The notes under the pieces are model-generated. The model was given only the letters and a program-made list of their open reading frames with translations, was not told where the DNA came from and did not search any database. Positions 18,089 through 28,140 of a stretch of 64,000 nucleotides of DNA are shown here, one piece after another. Made by a program: the position numbers and the translations under genes. Where the stretch lies: NCBI GenBank assembly GCA_902799685.1, contig CADCBO010000007.1:36205-100204 (forward strand), given 5' to 3'. Position 1 is the first letter of the stretch, and each line of letters opens with the position of its first letter. The DNA is from an uncultured Bacteroidales bacterium (GTDB lineage Bacteria > Bacteroidota > Bacteroidia > Bacteroidales > Bacteroidaceae).

Positions 18089-18823
18089 GTGTTCAAGAAG
18101 ATTCTTTCCATATTATCAGTTGTTCTCATAGCCGGATATCTGGCATTCTCCCTGATGGGTATGACCGACAGGCATGAGGATATCCGTATATGCAAGGGGG
18201 TGGACCTGCATATAACGGACAGCCTGCATTCTGACATGATAGATGAGGAGATGATCCTGGATTTGCTTAAGGAAAAAATGCTGGATCCTGTAGGTAAGCC
18301 TCTTGACAGGGTTGATGTCATCTCCATTGAGTCCGCTCTTGCCCAGCATCCGCTTGTGGGATCGGCGCAATGTTACAAGACCGGTGGTGACAAGGTCAGG
18401 ATAAACCTGTCAAGCAAGATACCTATGGTCAGGGTACTCAACAGCTACGGGCAGGATTTCTATGTGGACAGTCGTGGCGAGATACTGACACAGCATTCAC
18501 TCGCGGTGCAACTGCCTGTTGCTACCGGATACATAGACAGGCGTTTTGCATCGGAAGACCTTCTGAAAGTGGTTCGTGCCATAGATGAATCTGAATTCTG
18601 GAAAGCCCAGGTGGAGCAGATAGACGTGACTAAAGAAGGACAGATACAGCTTGTACCAAGGGTAGGAGACCATCTGCTTGTACTTGGCACTGCCGATGAT
18701 GTGGAGAACAAGCTGGACCGTCTTATGAATTTCTATGAGAAAGGTCTGGACAACGTGGGTTGGAACAAATATCGTACCATTAGCGTGGCGTACGATAATC
18801 AGGTTGTTTGTAAAAAACGATAA
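18089..18823 (+). CDS. ftsQ: Divisome protein FtsQ
   Basis: A 244-residue bitopic protein beginning with GTG (18089), five bases after the murG-murC stop. A very short cytoplasmic end is followed by a transmembrane helix at about residues 5-24, then a POTRA-like domain (about 30-100) and a beta domain. FtsQ links FtsL/B to the rest of the divisome. The sequence is poorly conserved, but size, topology and position between murC and ftsA are diagnostic. An ATG alternative does not exist nearby without deleting the membrane helix. Confidence 0.88.
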   Translation: MFKKILSILSVVLIAGYLAFSLMGMTDRHEDIRICKGVDLHITDSLHSDMIDEEMILDLLKEKMLDPVGKPLDRVDVISIESALAQHPLVGSAQCYKTGGDKVRINLSSKIPMVRVLNSYGQDFYVDSRGEILTQHSLAVQLPVATGYIDRRFASEDLLKVVRAIDESEFWKAQVEQIDVTKEGQIQLVPRVGDHLLVLGTADDVENKLDRLMNFYEKGLDNVGWNKYRTISVAYDNQVVCKKR

Positions 18824-18831
18824 AGGGATAA

Positions 18832-20340
18832 ATGGAAAACGACAAAGTGATTGTTGCTATTGAGCTTGGTTCATCCAAGATCTCAGGTGTGGCCGGCCAG
18901 ATCAAGGCCGACGGTTCACTCAAGGTCCTGGCATACGCCTGGACTCCCTCGTCTTCATGCATAAGGCATGGAGCTGTTTATAATCTGGACAAGACAGCCA
19001 ACGCCATTGCCGAGGTGGTTGGCAGACTGGACACCATTCTTTCCACACGGATAGAGAAGGTTTATGTGGGATATAACGCAAAAGGACTCAGGTCTGTGAT
19101 AAGCAGGGTTGAGCATAAGTTTGATGAAGAGACTGTGGTAAGTCAGGAGGTTATAGACGACATGTTCCAGCAGTGCAGCGAGATAGAGTATGACGGATAT
19201 GTCAACCTGTTCCAGGAGTCTCAGGAATATGTCGTTGACAACAAGCGCGGTACAGAGACCGATCCCATGGGTGTGGCCTGCCGTTCACTTGAAGGCAATT
19301 ACCTGAACATACTGCTTAAGAAACAGGTTGCAGACTATATTGGACAATGCTTCCGTACGGCTCAGGTCCAGATTCTGGACGGATACGTGGCTCCGATGGT
19401 CCAGGCCGACGCCGTGCTAACCGATGATGACCGCCAGCAGGGATGCGCACTGGTAGATTATGGTGCCGATACCACTACGGTATCAGTTTATAAGAATGGC
19501 CTGATGCGTTTCTTGCGTGTCATACCGCTGGGTAGTTCTCTTATAACACGCGACCTGTCATCCGTTCTTAAGATAGAGATAGAGCAGGCGGAGCAGCTCA
19601 AGTGCACCTACGGACTATGTAACCTGATAGGCAGTCAGGATGCTGATGAGACAATAACGCTTAATGACCGTAAGGTAATTCTCAAGGAGATAGGTGACAT
19701 AATTGAAGCACGTAATGAGGAGATTATACGCAATGTATGTGCACAGATAAAGGCATCGGGCTACAGCGAAGTGCTCTATGCTGGTATAGTGCTTACGGGT
19801 GGCGGCTCCCAGTTGCGTCAGCTGGACCAGGTGTTTGCCAAGCTCATGCCTTCCATGCGCAAACCCCGTTTGGCCATTGAGCCGGCCTGCGGCGTAATAT
19901 GGAATGAACAGAGCTGGAAACGCGGTGACGGTTCACAGCTGGCACTGTTGTCTGTAATGGCCAAGGGCGATGAAAACTGCTGCGATCTCAAGCCGATGGA
20001 TGAGATAGACAAGTTGACTCCTGAGGATCAGGACAAGGTGGTTCAGCAGAGCCTGTTTACTGAAGAAGGCGAGAGCGCTCAGGAGGAAAAGGACCGCAAG
20101 GAAGAGGAAGAGCGGAAGCAGGCCATGATAGCGGCTGCCGAACAGGAGAAGGAGAAAGAGCAGAAAGAAAAAGAAGGATCAGGGTATATCGGCGGCAAGA
20201 AGAAAAAGAACATGTTCCAGCGTTTCTATGAAAGTCTGATGAATGCCGGCGAGGATTTCTTTGACGGCGAGAAGGAGGAGAAGGAGCGTAAGGCACAGGA
20301 AGAACAGGAGAAACAGGAAACACAGGATTCCGCGCAATAA
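18832..20340 (+). CDS. ftsA: Actin-like divisome protein FtsA with long charged C-terminus
   Basis: A 502-residue actin-fold ATPase that anchors FtsZ to the membrane. The phosphate-1 motif I-E-L-G-S-S-K-I lies at residues 8-15 and the adenosine motif G-I-V-L-T-G-G-G-S near residue 320. After about residue 400 comes a 100-residue extension of Lys/Glu-rich coiled coil. Inside it is an amphipathic helix, N-M-F-Q-R-F-Y-E-S-L-M, at about 460-470, followed again by an acidic charged tail. The helix is probably the membrane-targeting sequence, here not at the extreme end. Nine bases follow ftsQ. Confidence 0.94.
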   Translation: MENDKVIVAIELGSSKISGVAGQIKADGSLKVLAYAWTPSSSCIRHGAVYNLDKTANAIAEVVGRLDTILSTRIEKVYVGYNAKGLRSVISRVEHKFDEETVVSQEVIDDMFQQCSEIEYDGYVNLFQESQEYVVDNKRGTETDPMGVACRSLEGNYLNILLKKQVADYIGQCFRTAQVQILDGYVAPMVQADAVLTDDDRQQGCALVDYGADTTTVSVYKNGLMRFLRVIPLGSSLITRDLSSVLKIEIEQAEQLKCTYGLCNLIGSQDADETITLNDRKVILKEIGDIIEARNEEIIRNVCAQIKASGYSEVLYAGIVLTGGGSQLRQLDQVFAKLMPSMRKPRLAIEPACGVIWNEQSWKRGDGSQLALLSVMAKGDENCCDLKPMDEIDKLTPEDQDKVVQQSLFTEEGESAQEEKDRKEEEERKQAMIAAAEQEKEKEQKEKEGSGYIGGKKKKNMFQRFYESLMNAGEDFFDGEKEEKERKAQEEQEKQETQDSAQ

Positions 20341-20353
20341 CCTTTAAAAGTGA

Positions 20354-21580
20354 ATGATTATGAACCAGGATATTAAAGATTTTGAGGAGAAGGAAATACT
20401 GCCGTTTGATTTTCCTACCGAGGCACGTAAGATAATAAAGGTGATAGGCGTGGGAGGCGGTGGCGGCAATGCCGTCAAGAACATGTATCGCGAGGGCATA
20501 CATGACGTTGTATTTGTGATTGCCAATACTGACCAGCAGGCACTGGCGGATTCTGATATACCTATTAAGCTCCAGCTGGGTCGCCAGACTACCAACGGAC
20601 TTGGTGCCGGCAATGACCCTGAAGTGGCGCGCAAGGCCGCGGAGGAGAGCATAGAGGATATAAAGGCACAGTTCAAGGATGACACCCAGATGGTATTCAT
20701 AACCGCCGGAATGGGTGGCGGTACAGGTACCGGTGCCGCTCCCGTCATTGCACGATGTGCCAAGGAGTGCGGAATGCTTACAGTGGGTATTGTCACCATC
20801 CCGTTCAAGTTTGAGATGAGACCCAAGATAAAGCAGGCGCTCAAGGGTGTGAAAGCCATGTCACAGTATGTGGATGCCTTGTTGGTCATAAGCAACGAGA
20901 AACTGCTTGAAATATATCCTGACAAGAGTGTGGCTACAGGTTTCAAGCATGCCGACGAGACATTGACTACCGCAACCAAGAGCATAGCCGAACTCATTAC
21001 CATCAGAGGTATCATAAACCTTGACTTCCGTGACGTGAAGAAGATTCTCAGTAACGGAGGCGTAGCCATAATGAGTACCGGTGTGGCCAGTGGAGAGAAC
21101 CGCGTGAACCAGGCATTTGATGCAGCCATGAAATCTCCGCTTCTATATAACAATGACATTCACAAGTCCAAGAAGATTCTGTTCAACATCTACCAGAGTA
21201 ATCAGGCTGAGCATCAGCTGATGCTTGACGAGATGAATGAGGTGCGTCACTTCATGGATAAGTTCGAGGACAAGAATATTGAGGTTATCTGGGGCCTTGC
21301 CAATGACGACAGCCTTACTGATGAGGTCAAGATTACCGTTCTTGCCACCGGATTCGGGATGGAGAGCATTCCTATGATGGAAGAGGAGTCGGAAGAGGAG
21401 ATTGATACCGAGATAGAGAGGATTTACGGAGACCGCGTTGACAAGAAACAGCTCTATCTTTATGAGTTCTCCGATGCGGATCTGGACAATGACACGCTGA
21501 TAGATGCGATTGAGTCATCGCCTTCCTATCTGCGCAATCTGACCGGACTTAACGAGATAAAAGCATTGCGTGCCAGTTAA
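20354..21580 (+). CDS. ftsZ: Tubulin-like division GTPase FtsZ
   Basis: A 408-residue GTPase that forms the Z ring. The tubulin signature G-G-G-T-G-T-G-A-A-P is at about residues 121-130; G-V-G-G-G-G-G-N is near residue 35. The core ends near residue 335, followed by an acidic linker (E-E-E-S-E-E-E). The C-terminal peptide S-S-P-S-Y-L-R-N probably serves as the FtsA-binding tail, with 13 residues after it. ATGs at residues 1 and 3 are both possible starts. It is the last gene of the cluster; recO follows on the opposite strand with the stops overlapping by four bases. Confidence 0.97.
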   Translation: MIMNQDIKDFEEKEILPFDFPTEARKIIKVIGVGGGGGNAVKNMYREGIHDVVFVIANTDQQALADSDIPIKLQLGRQTTNGLGAGNDPEVARKAAEESIEDIKAQFKDDTQMVFITAGMGGGTGTGAAPVIARCAKECGMLTVGIVTIPFKFEMRPKIKQALKGVKAMSQYVDALLVISNEKLLEIYPDKSVATGFKHADETLTTATKSIAELITIRGIINLDFRDVKKILSNGGVAIMSTGVASGENRVNQAFDAAMKSPLLYNNDIHKSKKILFNIYQSNQAEHQLMLDEMNEVRHFMDKFEDKNIEVIWGLANDDSLTDEVKITVLATGFGMESIPMMEEESEEEIDTEIERIYGDRVDKKQLYLYEFSDADLDNDTLIDAIESSPSYLRNLTGLNEIKALRAS

Positions 21581-22305
21581 CTGAAGACTGTTTCCAGTAT
21601 CTCAATCGATTTGAGTACCGGAAACATGGGTATGTGCAGGCGAAAATAGTTGTTGAGTGCATTTAGCATCATGACGCGTTCCTGACCGGTCAGGGGCGCG
21701 TCGTTCATCTGGTCATAGCTTTTGCACATAATCATGTACAACTTATAGGATAGTTCTGCAGGAATAAATTCCGGGTGTTTGGGTAACAGGGGGCTGAAAC
21801 ATCCGTCACGCATGTCAAGCACGCATCCGGGAGTATATTCATCCACATTGGGGCAGATTCCTATGTGACGTGCCGTTCCTATCATGAACGCCATGTGATA
21901 GTTTGCGTAAGTGCCTTCCTTTGCACTGTCAAACCATTGGAGTGATTCGCTAAGGAAACGGTACAGCCCGGGATTGTTCTGTTCGTCAATCAGGGCATGA
22001 GTCAGGAATTCCGAAAGGAACAATGCTATGGCACTTTTGCGGGGATTGAACGGTATGTCCCTGTATGGCAAGGCATTCTTTGTCTCCTTGAGATGATGAA
22101 GATTGTCCGTAGGTATATATTCAGCCTGGAAATCCAGATGGGTGAGAGGCTGCAGCAGAGTGTTGCGGGCTGCGTTCTTTCCGCTTTTTGACAGGAACCA
22201 CACGAACGGAACCATACCATGTGTCCGTGTGAATATCCGTGCGACGCATGTCCGGTCATTATGCCGCACAGCTCCTATCAGAATACCTTGCTCCTGTTGC
22301 CACAT
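21577..22305 (-). CDS. recO: DNA repair protein RecO
   Basis: A 242-residue protein with an N-terminal OB fold (residues about 1-80; I-L-I-G-A-V-R-H-N-D-R-T near the start, typical of RecO) and a helical C-terminal half. RecO loads RecA onto SSB-coated DNA together with RecR. The zinc-binding cysteines of some RecO proteins are only partly visible here. It is convergent with ftsZ and is transcribed from the region shared with tRNA-Glu. Confidence 0.85.
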   Translation of the reverse strand: MWQQEQGILIGAVRHNDRTCVARIFTRTHGMVPFVWFLSKSGKNAARNTLLQPLTHLDFQAEYIPTDNLHHLKETKNALPYRDIPFNPRKSAIALFLSEFLTHALIDEQNNPGLYRFLSESLQWFDSAKEGTYANYHMAFMIGTARHIGICPNVDEYTPGCVLDMRDGCFSPLLPKHPEFIPAELSYKLYMIMCKSYDQMNDAPLTGQERVMMLNALNNYFRLHIPMFPVLKSIEILETVFS

Positions 22306-22368
22306 TTTTCAAATTGCCTACTGCAGTTAATCTGAGAACAAAATTAGGCAAAATTTTGTGGAGATTGT

Positions 22369-22398
22369 TTGCGGTTTGGAAAAATGTAACTACTTTTG
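22369..22398 (+). promoter_or_regulatory. Promoter for tRNA-Glu and rpsT
   Basis: TTG (22369-22371) is followed after 19 bases by TACTTTTG (22391-22398), a clean Bacteroidota promoter 45 bases before the tRNA. Confidence 0.7.
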
Positions 22399-22442
22399 CA
22401 TCCGCTTTATAGGGTGGCCTCTATAGGCTTACCGGAAAGGAT

Positions 22443-22514
22443 GGCGCGTTCGTATATCGGCTAGTACTCAAGATTTTCATTCTTGCAAGATGAGTTCGAC
22501 TCTCATACGCGCTA
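22443..22514 (+). tRNA. tRNA-Glu (anticodon TTC)
   Basis: Acceptor GGCGCGT pairs with ACGCGCT, including a G-U first pair, with discriminator A22514. The anticodon stem CAAGA/TCTTG encloses TTTTCAT, anticodon TTC, and the T-arm is ATGAG-TTCGACT-CTCAT. The D-arm is short (GTAT/GTAC). CCA is not encoded. rpsT begins 36 bases downstream. Confidence 0.93.
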
Positions 22515-22549
22515 CAAAATAGTAAAATTCAAAATAAAAAGTTGTTATA

Positions 22550-22804
22550 ATGGCAAACCACAAATCAGCCTTGAAGGCTATCAGAAAGAGCGAGAAGAGA
22601 AGACTTCACAACCGTTATTATGCAAAGACCATGCGTAATGCAGTTCGTCAGCTTCGCGCCATGACCAACAAGGAGGAGGCTGCTGCAACCTATCCTAAGG
22701 TTCAGAAGATGCTGGACAAGCTTGCTAAGACCAAGCTCATCCACAAGAACAAGGCCGCTAACCTCAAGTCAAAGCTCTGCGCTCACATCGCTAAGCTCGC
22801 TTGA
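22550..22804 (+). CDS. rpsT: 30S ribosomal protein S20
   Basis: An 84-residue, highly basic, alanine- and lysine-rich helical protein starting M-A-N-H-K-S-A-L-K, the usual S20 beginning. It binds 16S rRNA early in 30S assembly. It directly follows tRNA-Glu, likely on the same transcript, and is closed by a strong terminator. Confidence 0.97.
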   Translation: MANHKSALKAIRKSEKRRLHNRYYAKTMRNAVRQLRAMTNKEEAAATYPKVQKMLDKLAKTKLIHKNKAANLKSKLCAHIAKLA

Positions 22805-22836
22805 TCTAAACCTCTTTGTCGGTTTGAATCGGTTAC

Positions 22837-22862
22837 AGGTTGGATTTTTTCCAACCTTTTTT
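22837..22862 (+). terminator. Terminator after rpsT
   Basis: AGGTTGGA (22837-22844) pairs with TCCAACCT (22850-22857), followed by a T run. A classic intrinsic terminator. Confidence 0.9.
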
Positions 22863-23215
22863 GTTTCCTTTTTCAATACCATCGCACCTGCGTGTCTACG
22901 TGCGTGATTCTAATCTGCAGATAGATTTCCTTGAGCGTGGTTCTAATCTGTAGGAAGGTTTCCAGCTGCACCCAGTAAAACCAAAAGGTTTTAGCAAAGC
23001 GTAAACATTTTGGTTTTACCCGGCCGGAGGCCGGCAGAGTGGAATGGAACGTAGTGAAATGAAACGGGTTTGGGGCGTCGCCGCCCCAAACTAAAATAAG
23101 GTTGTATCTAATACGCAGATATGTTTCCAGGTAGCGACTTTTTAGGCCCTTTAGGGCCATAAAAGTCAAAAAATACCGAGCTGCAAAGCAGCGAGCAATC
23201 CGCCGGATGGCCTAC
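22863..23215. other. Gene-free region full of palindromes and degenerate repeats
   Basis: No credible coding frame was found. Three imperfect copies of a '(T)TCTAATCTG(C/T)AG...GTTTCC'-like unit lie at 22906-22930, 22939-22963 and 23105-23127. Palindromes include GTAAAACCAAAA (22975-22986) with 23008-23019, CCGGCC (23020-23025) with GGCCGG (23029-23034), and GTTTGGGGCG (23068-23077) with 23082-23091. There is also TTTTAGGCCC near 23140 with GGGCC near 23155. The region separates the rpsT terminator from the gyrB stop. Confidence 0.75.
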
Positions 23216-25261
<2,046 letters not shown>

Positions 25262-25345
25262 TTATGCTCTTTCCTACATATTTATTGGCCTTTTTTGTAT
25301 TTTTGCCGGACAAAACGGGATATTTCGTATTTTAATACAAAAAGC

Positions 25346-25921
25346 ATGAATACTAAAGTACCAGTCGGAAAGAAAATCCGCTCCCTAAGGGAGTCAAAAC
25401 AGATGGAGATTGAAGTGCTGGCCGAACGTGCCCAGCTCTCGGTGGAACAAGTCAAGGCAATTGAGGATGACGGCCCGCTGCCGGGCCTGGCACCTCTTAT
25501 CAAGATTGCACGTGTACTGGGTGTCCGTCTGGGTACTTTCCTGGATGACCAGCAGAGCGTAGGTGCGGTGGTAAGCCGTGCTCAGGATGAGCGTGAAAGC
25601 GTGCGATTCTCAAACCATGCAGCTGCAGGACATGAGAACATGATCTATCATTCCCTCTCGGAGGGCAAGGATAACCGTCATCTGGAGCCGTTCGTTATTG
25701 ATATACTTCCCGAGCAGGATCCTAAGTACGATCTCTCAACCCATGAGGGCGAAGAGTTCATCTATGTACTGGACGGCCAGGTTGAGATCAACTACGGCAA
25801 GAACACTTACGTTCTTGAGAAAGGTGACAGCATATACTACGATTCAATAGTCAAACACCACGTACACGGTTACAAAGGCCAGAAGGCCCGCATTCTCGCT
25901 GTGGTTTATACTCCAATCTAA
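25346..25921 (+). CDS. XRE-type regulator with C-terminal cupin domain (first copy)
   Basis: A 191-residue regulator. The ATG at 25346 (MNTKVPVG) is preferred over an upstream open stretch, because the helix-turn-helix then begins at a normal distance. HTH residues about 9-65 ([16 protein letters not shown]); cupin residues about 115-190, with [10 protein letters not shown] and G-D-S-I-Y-Y-D motifs. Cupins of this class sense a small ligand. The stop overlaps the next start (TAATG), so it is translationally coupled to the acyl-CoA ligase it probably controls. A paralogue lies at 27575-28132. Confidence 0.88.
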   Translation: MNTKVPVGKKIRSLRESKQMEIEVLAERAQLSVEQVKAIEDDGPLPGLAPLIKIARVLGVRLGTFLDDQQSVGAVVSRAQDERESVRFSNHAAAGHENMIYHSLSEGKDNRHLEPFVIDILPEQDPKYDLSTHEGEEFIYVLDGQVEINYGKNTYVLEKGDSIYYDSIVKHHVHGYKGQKARILAVVYTPI

Positions 25922-27573
25922 TGTATCAGTTATCGGAAAGAACACTGGGAGACTGGCTTGAGCATTGGGCTCAGGTATCTCCTGACCGCGAATATATAGT
26001 CTATTCGGACCGTGACCTTCGTTTTACCTGGAAACAGTTCAACGAAAGGGTCGATGACATGGCGCGTGGACTGATTGCCATAGGTGTGACCAAAGGCACG
26101 CATGTGGGTCTCTGGGCCCAGAATGTGCCGGATTGGCTTACATTCCTGTATGCATGCGCCAAGATAGGTGCCGTGTGCATAACAGTTAACACCAACTATA
26201 AGCAGAACGAGTTGGAGTACCTGTGCAAGGATTCCGACATGCACACCCTGTGCCTTACCGACGGCACATGGGAGAGCAATTACGTGGATATGGCTTACGC
26301 TATGCTGCCGGAACTGCGCGAGTGTCAGCGCGGACATCTGGAGAGTAAACGGTTCCCCAAGCTTAAGAATGTGGTATATATAGGCCAGGAGAAGTATCGC
26401 GGCATGTACAATACCGCCGAAATCCTTCTGCTTGGAGAGAATACCGATGATGAAGAGTTTCTGCGTCTGCGCAAGTCAGTGAACTGCCACGATGTGGTGA
26501 ACATGCAATATACTTCGGGTACCACAGGATTCCCCAAGGGCGTCATGCTTACCCATTACAACATAGCCAATGACGGATTCCTTACAGGTGAGCACATGAA
26601 GTTCACGCAGGATGACAAACTCTGTGTGTGCGTGCCTCTGTTCCACTGCTTCGGCGTGGTTCTGGCAACCATGAACTGCCTTACCCACGGCTGTACCGAG
26701 GTTGTTGTGGAGCGTTTTGACCCGTTGGTGACTCTGGCATCGGTCCATAAGGAACGTTGTACGGCGCTTTACGGCGTGCCCACCATGTTTATCGCTGAGT
26801 TGAACCATCCAATGTTCAATATGTTTGACCTCTCTTGCCTGCGTACAGGTATCATGGCAGGATCTCTCTGCCCCATTGAGCTGATGCGCAAGGTGGAGGA
26901 GAAGATGTATCTGCATGTAACCAGCGTGTATGGACTTACTGAATCATCACCCGGCATGAGTCAGACCCGCATAGACGATCCCGATGAGGTTCGTTATACC
27001 ACTGTGGGCCGTGACTATGAATTCGTTGATGTCAAGGTTCTTGATCCTGAAACCAATAAGGAGGTTCCGGTAGGTGTTCAGGGTGAGATGTGCTGTAAGG
27101 GATTCAACGTGATGAAGGGTTACTATAAGAATCCTCAGGCAACCGCCGAGGTGATTGACGAGAACGGTTATCTGCACTCCGGTGACCTGGGTGTGATGGA
27201 TGAGAACGGAAATTATCGTATAACAGGACGTATCAAGGATATGATAATACGCGGCGGTGAAAACATATATCCGCGAGAGATAGAGGAGTTCCTCTATCAC
27301 CTGCCCGGCGTACGTGACGTACAGGTTGCAGGCGTGCCCTCAAAGAAATACGGCGAGGAGGTGGGTGCATTCATCATCCTGGATGAGGGCGCAAGCCTTA
27401 CTGAGGAGGAGGTGCGTGACTGGTGCCGCGGCAAGATAGCCCGCTACAAGATACCCAAATATGTGTTCTTTGTAAAGGAATATCCTCTTACGGGTAGCGG
27501 CAAGATACAGAAATTCAAACTGCGCGAGCTTAGCCTTAAGCTATGCGAGGAACAGGGAATAGAGGTGGTGTGA
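25921..27573 (+). CDS. AMP-binding fatty acyl-CoA synthetase
   Basis: A 550-residue adenylate-forming ligase. The AMP/ATP loop is [11 protein letters not shown] at about residues 197-207; the Y-G-L-T-E-S-S-P motif is near 339; H-S-G-D-L-G and [11 protein letters not shown] are further on. The catalytic lysine is in [10 protein letters not shown] near residue 530. The pattern fits medium/long-chain fatty acid activation, but chain length and physiological substrate cannot be decided. It is coupled to the XRE-cupin gene before it and followed after one base by the second regulator. Confidence 0.88.
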   Translation: MYQLSERTLGDWLEHWAQVSPDREYIVYSDRDLRFTWKQFNERVDDMARGLIAIGVTKGTHVGLWAQNVPDWLTFLYACAKIGAVCITVNTNYKQNELEYLCKDSDMHTLCLTDGTWESNYVDMAYAMLPELRECQRGHLESKRFPKLKNVVYIGQEKYRGMYNTAEILLLGENTDDEEFLRLRKSVNCHDVVNMQYTSGTTGFPKGVMLTHYNIANDGFLTGEHMKFTQDDKLCVCVPLFHCFGVVLATMNCLTHGCTEVVVERFDPLVTLASVHKERCTALYGVPTMFIAELNHPMFNMFDLSCLRTGIMAGSLCPIELMRKVEEKMYLHVTSVYGLTESSPGMSQTRIDDPDEVRYTTVGRDYEFVDVKVLDPETNKEVPVGVQGEMCCKGFNVMKGYYKNPQATAEVIDENGYLHSGDLGVMDENGNYRITGRIKDMIIRGGENIYPREIEEFLYHLPGVRDVQVAGVPSKKYGEEVGAFIILDEGASLTEEEVRDWCRGKIARYKIPKYVFFVKEYPLTGSGKIQKFKLRELSLKLCEEQGIEVV

Positions 27574-27574
27574 T

Positions 27575-28132
27575 ATGGAAATAAACGAACAAATCAAACA
27601 GATGGCCATGCGTCTGCGCGGACTCCGCGAGGACCTTGAGATGACCGTTGAGGAGGTTGCGCAGAAGTGCGGAATAACTCCCGAAGAGTTGAAAAGATAT
27701 GAGTCGGGTGAATCGGATATTCCGATGAATTTCCTGTGCAACGCCGCAAACGTGCTTGGCGTTGAGCCGTTGGAGCTGTTTGCAGGTGATGCGCCTACCA
27801 TGAGCAGCTATTGGCTGGTCCGCAAAGGAAAGGGACCTGTCATAGAAAGGCAGAAAGCTTACAAATATCAGGCTCTGGCCATGGGTTTCAAGCATGCCAA
27901 GGCTTCGCCGTTCATTGTAACTGTGGATCCCAAGATGGAGAGCCAGATGCATCTGAACTCACATGAGGGTCAGGAATTCAATCTTGTGCTCAAAGGTTCC
28001 CTGCTGCTGAGCATAGGAGGCAAGGAACTGGTGCTTGAGCCTGGTGACAGTATATACTTTGATTCAACACAACCGCATGGAATGAAAGCTCTCAATGGTG
28101 AGCCTGCCAGGTTCCTTGCCATCATATTCTAA
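27575..28132 (+). CDS. XRE-type regulator with C-terminal cupin domain (second copy)
   Basis: A 185-residue paralogue of the 25346 gene with the same layout: HTH at about residues 8-70 (V-A-Q-K-C-G-I-T-P-E-E-L-K-R-Y-E) and cupin at about 110-185, with H-E-G-Q-E-F-N-L-V-L and G-D-S-I-Y-F-D. The equivalent of K-H-H-V-H-G is Q-P-H-G here, so the ligand pockets may differ. One base separates it from the upstream ligase, and eight bases from the downstream one. Confidence 0.88.
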   Translation: MEINEQIKQMAMRLRGLREDLEMTVEEVAQKCGITPEELKRYESGESDIPMNFLCNAANVLGVEPLELFAGDAPTMSSYWLVRKGKGPVIERQKAYKYQALAMGFKHAKASPFIVTVDPKMESQMHLNSHEGQEFNLVLKGSLLLSIGGKELVLEPGDSIYFDSTQPHGMKALNGEPARFLAIIF

Positions 28133-28140
28133 ACCTTACA

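Noticed and set aside
20344-21159. 271-codon minus-strand open frame opposite ftsZ
   Set aside because: Antisense of a conserved gene with biased third positions; no ribosome site or recognisable protein.
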